DNA of 64,000 nucleotides from Terriglobia bacterium (GTDB taxonomy: Bacteria > Acidobacteriota > Terriglobia > Terriglobales > Acidobacteriaceae), in the NCBI GenBank assembly GCA_020073395.1, contig JAIQFF010000008.1:1-64000 (forward strand), read 5' to 3'. Made by a program: the position numbers and the translations under genes. Numbering within the stretch: position 1 is the first letter of the stretch; each line of letters opens with the position of its first letter. Below the pieces are notes generated by a model that was not told where the DNA came from, searched no databases, and saw only the letters and a program-made list of their open reading frames with translations. Positions 1-9,100 of this stretch are shown piece by piece.

Positions 1-771
1 GTTGCCGAAGCTGGCGCCCGCGCCGGGACAGAAATTCACCACGCCTTCGGGCAGACCGCATTCCTCGAGCAGTTCCACGAACTTTGCCGCGATGGTGGGC
101 GAGTCGCTTGAGGGCTTCAGGATGACCGTGTTGCCGCTCACGATCGAGGCCAGCGTCATACCGGCCATGATGGCGCAGGGGAAATTCCACGGCGGAATCA
201 CCGCGCCCACGCCCAGCGGAATGTACAGGAGGGTGTCGCGCTCGCCCGGCATCTGTACCGGCAGTTCGGTCCGCGAGAGGCGCAGCGCTTCGCGCGCGTA
301 GTACTCGCAGAAGTCGATGGTCTCGGCGATATCGGCATCGGCCTCCGCCCAGTTCTTGCTGACTTCAAAAACCAGCCAGGCGCAGAATTCAAACTTGCGT
401 TCCCGCAGCACGTCCCCTACGTGGAAGAGCAGGCTGGCGCGCTCCTCAAAAGATGTCCGGCTCCAGCTGGCGAAGGCTTCGAGCGCCGCCTGCATGGCCG
501 GCTCCACGTGCTCCTTGCCGGCTTTCTGGTGCAGGCCGACCAACTGCGAGGGCCGGGCTGGATTGATGGACTTGATCTTGTCGCTGGTCCTGACCCGCTT
601 GCCTCCAATGACCAGGTCGTACTCGCGGCCCAGTTGGCCACGCACTTTCTCGAGCGCGGCGCGCATCCGGCGGGCAGTTTCTTCTTTGGTGAAGTCGGTG
701 AGTGGTTCGTTTACGAACGGCCCTTCATGCAGGCGAGTCTGTGGGCGGATCGGAGCTTCAACGGTTGCCAT
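1..771 (-). CDS. rocA: 1-pyrroline-5-carboxylate dehydrogenase (partial, C-terminus outside window)
   Basis: NAD(P)-dependent aldehyde dehydrogenase that would oxidise glutamate-gamma-semialdehyde (P5C) to glutamate, the second step of proline and arginine catabolism, in the cytosol. Only the first 257 codons are present; the reading frame runs off the left edge. The N-terminus has the P5C-dehydrogenase layout: FVNEPLTDFT near residue 20, an IGGKR segment, SINPARPSQ, and EADADIAETIDFCEYYAREA, which separates this branch from other ALDHs. The cofactor-binding stretch IPPWNFPCAIMAGM and GNTVILKPSSDSP follow. The catalytic Cys and Glu would lie outside the window. The ATG at 771 is preceded by GAGGTG at a good distance. 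Family call is confident; substrate is inferred from similarity to Bacillus RocA. Confidence 0.9.
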   Translation of the reverse strand, partial: MATVEAPIRPQTRLHEGPFVNEPLTDFTKEETARRMRAALEKVRGQLGREYDLVIGGKRVRTSDKIKSINPARPSQLVGLHQKAGKEHVEPAMQAALEAFASWSRTSFEERASLLFHVGDVLRERKFEFCAWLVFEVSKNWAEADADIAETIDFCEYYAREALRLSRTELPVQMPGERDTLLYIPLGVGAVIPPWNFPCAIMAGMTLASIVSGNTVILKPSSDSPTIAAKFVELLEECGLPEGVVNFCPGAGASFGN

Positions 772-855
772 GAGCGCACCTCGGAGATATTCGATGCCGG
801 TGGGTCGATGTAAGACTCGATCATTGTAGCACCGGAAAATGTAGCCGAATCGGCC

Positions 856-905
856 GCCGAGCTGCGCTCGGCCGGGCAGGTGAGGACACCTGCCCCTACG
901 TGGGT
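856..905. repeat. Double-hairpin intergenic repeat
   Basis: Two adjacent hairpins: GCCGA/TCGGC, then GGGCAGGTG/CACCTGCCC around a 4-nt loop (874-895), followed by CTACGTGGG. The same layout and tail recur near 34460-34521 and 48606-48634. It lies between the divergently read rocA start and the end of the next minus-strand gene. Confidence 0.75.
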
Positions 906-925
906 TCCGCGCCGGCTACGACCTG

Positions 926-3900
926 CTATGGGACTTTTACCGATTCGTGATCTTCCGCTGACGGCTGGTAGCTCATGGCGGCAGTGCGCTCGAGTTTGTC
1001 CCAGGCGAAGCGCCGGCCTTCCGCTGCGCGCTTCAGCGTCTTCAGTAAGACGAGAGAGAACAACTGCCGGTAGGCGATACGTTGCAGCCAGACCTGGCTG
1101 AGCAGCCACGGGTCTTCAGGCGCGTCCGGCTGACGGCGTTCCAACGCGAAGGCAATGGCCGAAGCCAGGAAGTCCATCACCAGGAACGCGACAAAGAAAA
1201 CGATGAGGCGTTGAAAGCTGCCGGGATCGGTGGACTCGGGATGAAACGATTTCTGGACGAAGTACCAGATCATACCGACAAAGAACATGATGTCGATCAA
1301 AGGCGAGACCAGGGGCAGCAGGACCTGGAAGATGGCAATATTGGGCAATGCAATCCAGCCCAGCACACCCTCCCGGGCAAATGCGCCGCGATGCTTCCAC
1401 ACCGACTGCAGGATGCCGAACGACCAGCGAAAGCGCTGGCGCATCAGGCCGCGAGCGTTGACCGGGGCTTCCGTATAAGCCAGGGCCATGTCTTCGTATT
1501 CGACGCGATATCCCAATTGCAGCAGGGCCATGGTGAGATCGGCGTCTTCGGCAACGGTGTCGGTGTGGAATCCGCCGGCTTCGCGCACCGCCGAGATGCG
1601 CCAGGCGCCGATCGCGCCCGGCACCACGCTCACCGCTCCCATGGTGTTCAAGGCGCGGCGTTCGAAGTTCTGGCTGGTGATGTACTCCAGGGCTTGCCAG
1701 CGGGTCCAGAGATTGATGCGGTTTCCAACTTTGGCATTGCCCGCGACCGCACCTACCTTGGGGTTCAGGAAGTGAGGTATGAGGCGGGAGATGGCATCGC
1801 GAGCAATAACCGTATCGGCGTCGATGCCGACAAAAATTTCCTCGCCGCCAAGGTGCTCCAGTCCAAAATTAAGAGCGTCCGCCTTGCCGGAGTTCGGCTT
1901 GGTCAGGATGAGGACCCTGCCGCTGGCCGCTTCGAGGGCAAATGCAGCGCGCGCGACTTCGAGCGTCCGGTCACTGGAGCCGTCATCAATCACGATGACA
2001 TGCAGATTGGGATAGTCCGAGGTGAGCGCTGAGCGGATGGTGCGCACGATAACCTTTTCTTCGTTGTACGCAGGAATCAACACCGCAACCGGGGGAAGAA
2101 AGTGGGCCGCGTCGCCGGGAGTTCCATAACGCCGGGGCCAGAGCCGGTCGAAGACGGCGAAGGCGCCGATGAAGAGCAGGCGGCCGGTCATCAGCACGTC
2201 ACCCACAAAGAAAATCCAAGTCATGGCATTAAACGCCAGGGGGAAGAGAGCGAATCCAAACAGGTTCAGGCGCGCGATCCAGCGTTGATTGGAAGGAATG
2301 GGAGGCATCACTTCCGCACGAGTCCGGCCCAGCAATTCGAAGAGCGGCACGATCTGCAATCCCTTTTCCCGGGCGCCGGCGATAATTCCGGGAAGTGCCA
2401 GCACGGTTTGTTCGCGATCGCCTCCGCCATCGTGCAGCAGGATGATGTTGCCGCAGCGAATATCGCCGGGCGCGCAGGGCGGCAGGTGGGACAGGACATC
2501 GGCCACGATTTGGTCGGCGCTGTGGCGCGGATTGTCTCGCCAGTCGTTGGGATCGATCTTGTCGCCGATGGTGATGTAGCCCATGTCCTGCGTGGTCTCG
2601 AGTGGGCGGACCTGATCTTCGGTGTCAGGCTCGGCGTCAATCGAATAGGGCGGGCGAAACAGAATCGTGTGGATGCCCAGCCGGCTGGCAAAAAGCTGCT
2701 CGGTAAGATTGAGTTCCACCGCCCGCATGAAACCGCGCGAAATGTTGCTGATGTCGGGATGGGTAAAAGTATGGTTCCCGATTTCATGGCCCTCGCGGTA
2801 GATGCGGTCGGTAGTGTCGGAAAACTTGTCGGCTTGAATCCCGATCAGAAAGAACGCGGCCGGTGCCCGGGCACTCTTGAGTACGTCGAGAATCTTGGGC
2901 GTCCACTCCGGGTCGGGGCCATCGTCGAAGGTGATGGCGATCTTGTCCGGGCTTGATCCGTAGCGCGCTACCCGATAGGGCTCAGGAAACGAATCGAAGG
3001 TCTGATCGGTAATGATCCCGGTTGACTGATCGAGGGTGATGCTGCGTTGTCCATCGGCAGGCCGGGCCTCGATGCGCAGGATCTCGCCATTACCCTCCAT
3101 GTCCACATCCTGGCCGGGCGGGACGTCTTTCAATTTATTTTCCGCCCCGGCCTCGCCCGGAATGTCCCAGACCCGCCACAGCGAGCGATCTTCCGATCCC
3201 AGCCGCCACAGCGCGAAGGTCTTGATGCCGAGGGACTGAGCCGCCCGCATCTGGTTGAGCGCGGTCACAGCGTCAAGAAACCAGATGTCATGCTGCAGAT
3301 CGTGTTCGTCCAGGTAGCTGATGTGGGGGTTGAGACTGTCGCCGTCAAAGTCCACGTCCGCTTCCGAGTCGCGGGCGGCCAGCCAGGCATCCTGCACGGT
3401 CACGTTGATGTCCTTCACCCCCGGGGGAAGCGCGCCGTGCTTCGGCTTGTGTACCCAGTCGTAACCGTAATTGCCGATGGCCGAGATCAGCTTGTCTTTG
3501 GGGACCACCTTGATTGCCGCTTTGAGGTTGTCGGTGAACCAGTCCTGCGACGCCACCGGGCCGGGCGTGCCCGGCGACGGATAATGTTCGTCGTAGTTCA
3601 TCAGTACGACACCATCAACGCGCGCCGCGACCGCAGCGTAATCGTATTCCTCGTTCCGTGCCTGCACGCTGACGTACAACTTCATGCCCTGCGCATGCAA
3701 GTCATCCGAGAGTTCCTTCAGCAGCGCCAGATAACCTGGCTGCGCATTCCTGGCCAGGGTTTCAAAGTCAATCATCAGGCCGCGATATCGATCGGTGGCT
3801 AGAAAGGACGCTATCTGCCGACGAAAGTTCGCACGGGCTTCCGGACTGTTGAGGAAGGCGCTGACGTCCACCCAATCCGTCCCGTCGAAATTGTTGACCA

Positions 3901-4438
3901 TGGGAAAGACTTCGATGCCGGTCTCTTCCGATTTCAGGAAGGGCATGACCTTGTCATCCACGGACCGGACAGTCGAGTCTTGCATCACGTCGAAGAACTT
4001 GTTGGTCTGTTCATCGATGCTCTGCAACCGGCCATCCGGGGTGAGGGTGTGCAGCCAATCGGGAAATAGCAGATCGATCTGCCGGGCGTATTCGCGCAAG
4101 GATGAAAAGCTGGCGGCATCGTAGGGCACGTAAAATGCCGCCCGAATACCTTCTTCCGCATTCAGCTTCACCTGGGAAGGCGCTCCTCGGGATTTTCGAT
4201 GGCCCCGCAGGTATACCAATTTTCGCCGCTCTTTCGCCTTTTCTCTTTCTTTTTCTTTTAAGGCACGGTAAGGACGTTTCTGGGGCGGCAGCAGGAGGTC
4301 GGGCAAAGGCTCATCGCGCAAAGCCGTGTAGGCAAAGAAAATGACCAGCAGGGTGATGCTTACGCCGATGACGTCGAAGGCCAGTCGTATGCGCTTCCAG
4401 CGGGCCTTGCGGGGATCGAAGAAAACAGGTTGCGCCAT
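926..4438 (-). CDS. Trifunctional exopolysaccharide protein: GH18-like + NodB deacetylase + GT2 synthase
   Basis: A 1170-residue inner-membrane protein with three enzyme modules. Residues 21-40 are a TM anchor, followed by a very basic stretch (54-84). Residues ~95-430 resemble a GH18-type glycosidase, with LMIDFE (221-226) in place of the DxxDxE motif and VVLMNYDEHY at 277-286. Residues ~495-700 are a NodB polysaccharide deacetylase: TFDDGPDP (503-510), zinc ligand region NHTFTHP (555-561), RPPYS (595-599) and LLHDGGGD. Residues ~780-1010 are a processive GT2 synthase: IPAYNEE, DDGSSD, DAD (873-875), ED near 964 and QRFRW (1001-1005), flanked by TM segments at ~722-765 and 1025-1135. Together they could polymerise, deacetylate and trim a beta-linked amino-sugar polymer, combining PgaC-like and PgaB-like activities. 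The polymer is inferred. Confidence 0.9.
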   Translation of the reverse strand: MAQPVFFDPRKARWKRIRLAFDVIGVSITLLVIFFAYTALRDEPLPDLLLPPQKRPYRALKEKEREKAKERRKLVYLRGHRKSRGAPSQVKLNAEEGIRAAFYVPYDAASFSSLREYARQIDLLFPDWLHTLTPDGRLQSIDEQTNKFFDVMQDSTVRSVDDKVMPFLKSEETGIEVFPMVNNFDGTDWVDVSAFLNSPEARANFRRQIASFLATDRYRGLMIDFETLARNAQPGYLALLKELSDDLHAQGMKLYVSVQARNEEYDYAAVAARVDGVVLMNYDEHYPSPGTPGPVASQDWFTDNLKAAIKVVPKDKLISAIGNYGYDWVHKPKHGALPPGVKDINVTVQDAWLAARDSEADVDFDGDSLNPHISYLDEHDLQHDIWFLDAVTALNQMRAAQSLGIKTFALWRLGSEDRSLWRVWDIPGEAGAENKLKDVPPGQDVDMEGNGEILRIEARPADGQRSITLDQSTGIITDQTFDSFPEPYRVARYGSSPDKIAITFDDGPDPEWTPKILDVLKSARAPAAFFLIGIQADKFSDTTDRIYREGHEIGNHTFTHPDISNISRGFMRAVELNLTEQLFASRLGIHTILFRPPYSIDAEPDTEDQVRPLETTQDMGYITIGDKIDPNDWRDNPRHSADQIVADVLSHLPPCAPGDIRCGNIILLHDGGGDREQTVLALPGIIAGAREKGLQIVPLFELLGRTRAEVMPPIPSNQRWIARLNLFGFALFPLAFNAMTWIFFVGDVLMTGRLLFIGAFAVFDRLWPRRYGTPGDAAHFLPPVAVLIPAYNEEKVIVRTIRSALTSDYPNLHVIVIDDGSSDRTLEVARAAFALEAASGRVLILTKPNSGKADALNFGLEHLGGEEIFVGIDADTVIARDAISRLIPHFLNPKVGAVAGNAKVGNRINLWTRWQALEYITSQNFERRALNTMGAVSVVPGAIGAWRISAVREAGGFHTDTVAEDADLTMALLQLGYRVEYEDMALAYTEAPVNARGLMRQRFRWSFGILQSVWKHRGAFAREGVLGWIALPNIAIFQVLLPLVSPLIDIMFFVGMIWYFVQKSFHPESTDPGSFQRLIVFFVAFLVMDFLASAIAFALERRQPDAPEDPWLLSQVWLQRIAYRQLFSLVLLKTLKRAAEGRRFAWDKLERTAAMSYQPSAEDHESVKVP

Positions 4439-4553
4439 GGAAATTGCTGTCTATTCATCCTAAGCTGACGTATTCGGGCGGTCAATTGGCGTAGAGTAGC
4501 GCCGGCGCTGCTTGTCCGCGGCACTGAGAGCCACGAATTGGTCCGATCAGAGG

Positions 4554-4559
4554 TATATT
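4554..4559 (+). promoter_or_regulatory. -10-like hexamer of a likely leaderless promoter
   Basis: TATATT ends 6 nt before the GTG at 4566, leaving no room for a ribosome binding site. It supports 4566 rather than the upstream TTG at 4512 as the start of the glycosyltransferase. No convincing -35 was seen. Confidence 0.4.
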
Positions 4560-4565
4560 CTTAGC

Positions 4566-5966
4566 GTGCGCCAGTTCGTGCGCCAACACTTTCGATTCTT
4601 TCTGCTGGCTACGTTAGCTGCGGTTGGGCTGCGGCTGCTTTTCCTGTTTCGTTTCCCGGCCATCACCAACGACTCTTTCGTTTATGGCGACATCGCCAAG
4701 AACTGGCTGCAGCATGGCATTTACGGGCTGAGTGGTCCGGAAGAGATTTCTCCTACCTGCATCCGCCTGCCGGGATACCCCGCATTCCTGGCCGCCGTGT
4801 TTGCCATCTTTGGGATGGAACACTACCGGGCGATGTTGGCGCTTCAGTTGTTGGTGGATGTCGGCACCTGTTTCATGATCGCAGACATGGCGCGCCGCCT
4901 GGTTTCTCCCCGGGCCGCCAAGGCGGCATTTCTTTTGGCGGCACTCTGTCCGTTTCTGGCCAGCTACGCTGCGGCTGCTCTCACCGAGACGCTGGAGGTT
5001 TTTTTCACCGTGCTGGCTTTTGATTGCGTCGTCGCGGGCCTGGAGCCGCTGGACCAGAAGCGGTTGCGACCATGGATGGGATGCGGGCTCGCCATCGCCG
5101 CCGCGATTCTGTTGCGTCCGGATGGGGGCTTGATCCTGATTGCGATTGAGTTGTATCTAGGGGCGCTGCTCATCCTGGCCTGGGGACAGGAAAAGAAGGA
5201 CAAGACGGGGGCGAGTCGCCCGCGGCCACACGGGCTCCCGGTGCCACATCTGTTTTGGGCTGGGTTGATTCTTGGGGTGGTCTCTTTGGCGCCGCTGGCG
5301 CCCTGGGCCTGGCGCAATCTGCACACCCTGCACCGCTTCCAGCCCCTGGCGCCGCGCTATGCGAATGAAGAAGACGAGTTTGTCCCCGCCGGATTCAATC
5401 GCTGGGTGAAGACCTGGATGGCCGACTATGCCTCCGTGGAGGAGATCTACTGGCCGGTGCCAGGAGACACCGTGGATGCGGGCAAGCTTCCGGCTCGTGC
5501 CTTTGATTCTGAAGCGCAGCGCCAGCAGACCGAGCAATTGTTGGCAGATTACAACCAGACTCTTCATGTCACGCCGGAACTGGACACCCGGTTTGCGGCT
5601 TTGGCCAAACAGCGCATTCACCAAGCACCTTTGCGGTTCTACCTGTGGTTGCCGGTGGTGCGCATTGCCGACATGTGGCTGCGTCCACGCACGGAAACTC
5701 TGCCCTCCGACACCCGGTGGTGGGAATTTAATGACGATCCGACCTGGTCTGCGCTGGCGGTCACCCTGGGGGTCGTAAATCTCTTATATCTGGGGGCTGG
5801 GGTTGTCGGAGTTCTAAGGGTGCGTTGGACCGTCCCCCTGGGCCTGGTGCTGACATTTGTGCTATTGCGATCTGCCTTTCTGGGAAGCCTGGAGAATCCG
5901 GAGCCCCGCTACACTCTGGAAGCCTACTTCTTCGTCCTTGTTATGGGCAGTGTGTTGTTCAAATAA
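4566..5966 (+). CDS. GT39/ArnT-like membrane glycosyltransferase
   Basis: A polytopic GT-C fold protein of 466 residues, expected to transfer a sugar from a polyprenyl-phosphate donor at the periplasmic face. After the first TM segment (residues ~10-28) comes TNDSFVYGD (34-42), which carries the acidic residues expected of the first periplasmic loop of this fold, then RLPGYPAFLA, typical of the Dpm-dependent mannosyltransferase/ArnT group. About ten further hydrophobic segments follow, with one soluble loop (~265-365 from the start). The frame is open to a TTG at 4512, but that would place the -10-like TATATT inside the gene, so the GTG at 4566 is preferred. It is transcribed away from the GH18-NodB-GT2 gene, and both may serve envelope polysaccharide synthesis. 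Acceptor unknown. Confidence 0.75.
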   Translation: MRQFVRQHFRFFLLATLAAVGLRLLFLFRFPAITNDSFVYGDIAKNWLQHGIYGLSGPEEISPTCIRLPGYPAFLAAVFAIFGMEHYRAMLALQLLVDVGTCFMIADMARRLVSPRAAKAAFLLAALCPFLASYAAAALTETLEVFFTVLAFDCVVAGLEPLDQKRLRPWMGCGLAIAAAILLRPDGGLILIAIELYLGALLILAWGQEKKDKTGASRPRPHGLPVPHLFWAGLILGVVSLAPLAPWAWRNLHTLHRFQPLAPRYANEEDEFVPAGFNRWVKTWMADYASVEEIYWPVPGDTVDAGKLPARAFDSEAQRQQTEQLLADYNQTLHVTPELDTRFAALAKQRIHQAPLRFYLWLPVVRIADMWLRPRTETLPSDTRWWEFNDDPTWSALAVTLGVVNLLYLGAGVVGVLRVRWTVPLGLVLTFVLLRSAFLGSLENPEPRYTLEAYFFVLVMGSVLFK

Positions 5967-6067
5967 CAGAGTCAACACACGCTGATGGAAACCCGTATTC
6001 TTCCTCTGAAAATAAGGATATTAATCCGAGACATAACGCAGAACTGAAGCAGATTCTTCTTGCAATT

Positions 6068-6100
6068 GTTGGCCCGATAATTGCACAATGTCGGCCCAAC
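6068..6100. promoter_or_regulatory. Inverted repeat upstream of TonB-dependent receptor
   Basis: GTTGGCCCGA (6068-6077) and TCGGCCCAAC (6091-6100) form a nearly perfect dyad, one central mismatch in each arm, around 13 nt. It lies 90 nt upstream of the receptor start. It could be an operator or an mRNA hairpin; there is no other evidence of function. Confidence 0.35.
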
Positions 6101-6189
6101 AGTGCTGTTCCTATATTTCCCTGGTTTTTTCTTTACAAGTAAATCGCCAGTCGATTGGGCAAGCCATGCGAGCTTTAAAAGGAGCTGCT

Positions 6190-9100
6190 ATGGGTTCTGT
6201 TCGGGGAGTGGCTTTAGCGATTGCCGTCCTGCTGTTTGCGGCCCCGCTGTGGGGTCAAACCGGAACTTCCGCCATTCGCGGAACGGTCACTGACCAACAG
6301 GGGCGGTTGGTTCCCAATGCGACGGTGACCCTCACCAACATGGCCACCAGCGCAGCGCGCACCACGAAGTCAACCGCCAGCGGAGACTTCGTATTCGACT
6401 TGATCCCTCCCGGGGACTACCGCCTGGAGGTCCAGGCCACAGGGTTCCGCAGCAACGTGGTGAACAACCTGCACGCCCTGATCGGGAAGCAGACGGAGAG
6501 CAACGTCCAGTTGGAGGTAGGCGCCGCCACGGAAATCGTGGAGGTCAGGGCTTCTTCGCAGGACGCTCTCATCAACACCCAGGACGCCAGCCTGGGCAAT
6601 AATTTCATTGCTGAGCAGATCACCCAGCTTCCTCTGGAAGCGCGCAACCTGGTCGATTTACTGAGTCTGCAGCCAGGCTCAACCCGCGAAGGCTACACGA
6701 CGGGCGCCCGGGCCGACCAATCGAACGTGACCCTGGATGGCGTGGATATCAACAACGCGCAAAGCGGCAATGCCAACGTCCCGCTCACCACTAACAATCT
6801 GGGAATTGGAACGCTGGGCGGCGACCGTGGCGACATTACTTCCGGGCCGGTGCTCCGTCTTAATGCGGAGGCCGTTGAGGAATTTCGCGTTACCACCGCC
6901 AACGGAAATGCCAACCAGGGCCGCTCGTCCGGTTCCCAGGTGAACCTGGTTACCAAGTCGGGCACCAACAGCTGGCATGGTGCAGCCTTCGAGTTCTATC
7001 GCTCCCGGGGGTTCACAGCCAACGACTGGTTCAACACCCATTCTCAGCCTCAAGTGGATCGCCAGCCGCTGATCCGGAATACGTATGGTGGAGCGCTGGG
7101 CGGTCCGATCGTCAAGAACCGGGCATTTTTCTTTTATAGCTACGAAGCCCGTCACGACGCCAGCGGAACCGGTCAAACCGAAACCGTTCCCTTGCCCTCG
7201 CTCGGCCAGGGCATCATCAACTACCGCTACTGCGCGGATGCCGCCTGCAGCAGCGTGCAACAGGCGTCTCTCGATCTGACCCAGAATGAGGCTGCGTTTC
7301 ACCTCGTGCACGATGGAGATCCGGCCAACCCTGCTATCAACCCGGCCGCATTGAGTGCTCTGGCCGCAGCCGCCGCCAAGTACCCGGCCAACGATTCATC
7401 GCTGGGCGACGGCCTGAATACGTCTGGCTTCCGTTTCAACGCGCCCACGCCGGTGAGACTGAACTCGCACGTGGCCAAGCTGGACTTCAACCTTTCCAAT
7501 AGCCAGGTTGCGTTCGTCCGGGCGAATGTTATTTATGATCATCAGACGCAGGCGAGTTGGTTCCCAGACACCCAGGCACCCCTGGTCTGGAACCACCCCT
7601 GGGGTTTGGCCGCAGGTCATACCTGGACCCTGGGCAACCACTGGGTCAACAATTTCCGCTACGGATTCACCCGGCAGGCCTTCGACCAGGCCGGCGACAG
7701 CAACGGGAACGACCTCAGCTTCCGTTTCGTGTTTCAGCCCACTGGCCAGCAACACACCCTCAGCCGGGTCACGCCGGTGCACAACTTCACCGATGATGTT
7801 TCCTGGATCCGGGGGAACCACAATATCCAGTTTGGGGCCAATATTCGGGTTGTCAGTAACAGCCGGATCAGCTTCGCTAACGCCTACGACAACGCCGTCA
7901 CCAACCCGTCGTTTTACTTAGGCGCGGGCGAGAATGTCTCGGATACGTTCCAGCAATATCTGATCGCGCAAGGCCTGCCCGGCGGGCGAGCCAACGAAAG
8001 TCTGGATTCCACATCAGAAGTGCAAAATGCGGCCACGGCCATCATCGGACGGCTCTCGCAGTACACCGCCGACTTCACTTTCGGGCAGGATGGCACGTTG
8101 CTGGCGCCCGGCCAGCCCGCAGTCCGCGATTTCAAAACCCAGGCTTACGACAGCTACGTTCAGGACACGTGGAAGGTCCGCCCCAATCTGACCCTGACTC
8201 TGGGTCTGCGTTACAGCCTCGAGCGTCCGGTCTATGAGGCAAACGGGTTTGAAGTCCAGCCCAACATACCCCTGGGAACGTATTTCGCGGAACGCCTGGC
8301 GGCTGCGAACCAGGGCAAGAACTTTATCGACCCGATCGTGATCAACAAGTCGGGACCGGCCAACGGCGGCCCCCCCATGTACAACTGGGACAAGAACAAC
8401 TTCCAGCCCCGAATTGCTGTCGCCTGGTCGCCGGACGGTGGCGACGGCTTCTTTGGCCGTTTGCTGGGCCATGGCGGGACTTCGGTGTTTCGCGGCGGTT
8501 TTGCCCTGACCAACGACTATTTTGGCCAGGCTCTGGCCGTGGACTTTGATCTGAATAACACTCTTGGTTTTACGTCCAACTACACCACTCCAGCCAATAC
8601 CTACGATACTCAGGTGAGCGGGCAGGCCGGGCTGGCGCCATTATTCACCGGCTTCAACCAGGACATTCGCACCCTCCCCAACGTCAGCGTCCCAGTGGAT
8701 CTGCAGTTTCCGCTTCACGCGGACTCCGACGAAGGAGAGCGGATCGAGCAGTCTGTCGATTCGAGATTGCACGCGCCCACTGAATACGTGTGGAACTTTA
8801 CCTTCGAGCGTCAATTGCCCGCTGGCATGGTCTTCTCCGCCTCCTACATTGGACGCATGGGACGCAGTCTGCTGGCCCGCCGGGACGCCGTAGCTTTCAA
8901 CAACGTTCGCGATCCACAGAGTGGCGTGACCTGGTACCAGGCCGGTACCGCGCTTGAAAAGCAGCGTCAGAAAGGAATCGACACCAGCCAGATCGCAACC
9001 ATCCCCTTTTTCGAGAATCTCTTTCCCGCTGGCCTGGGGACGATGCTGAACAATGATTTTGGGCTCGATCCATCGTGTAGCGATACCGCTGCCGTTCCAG

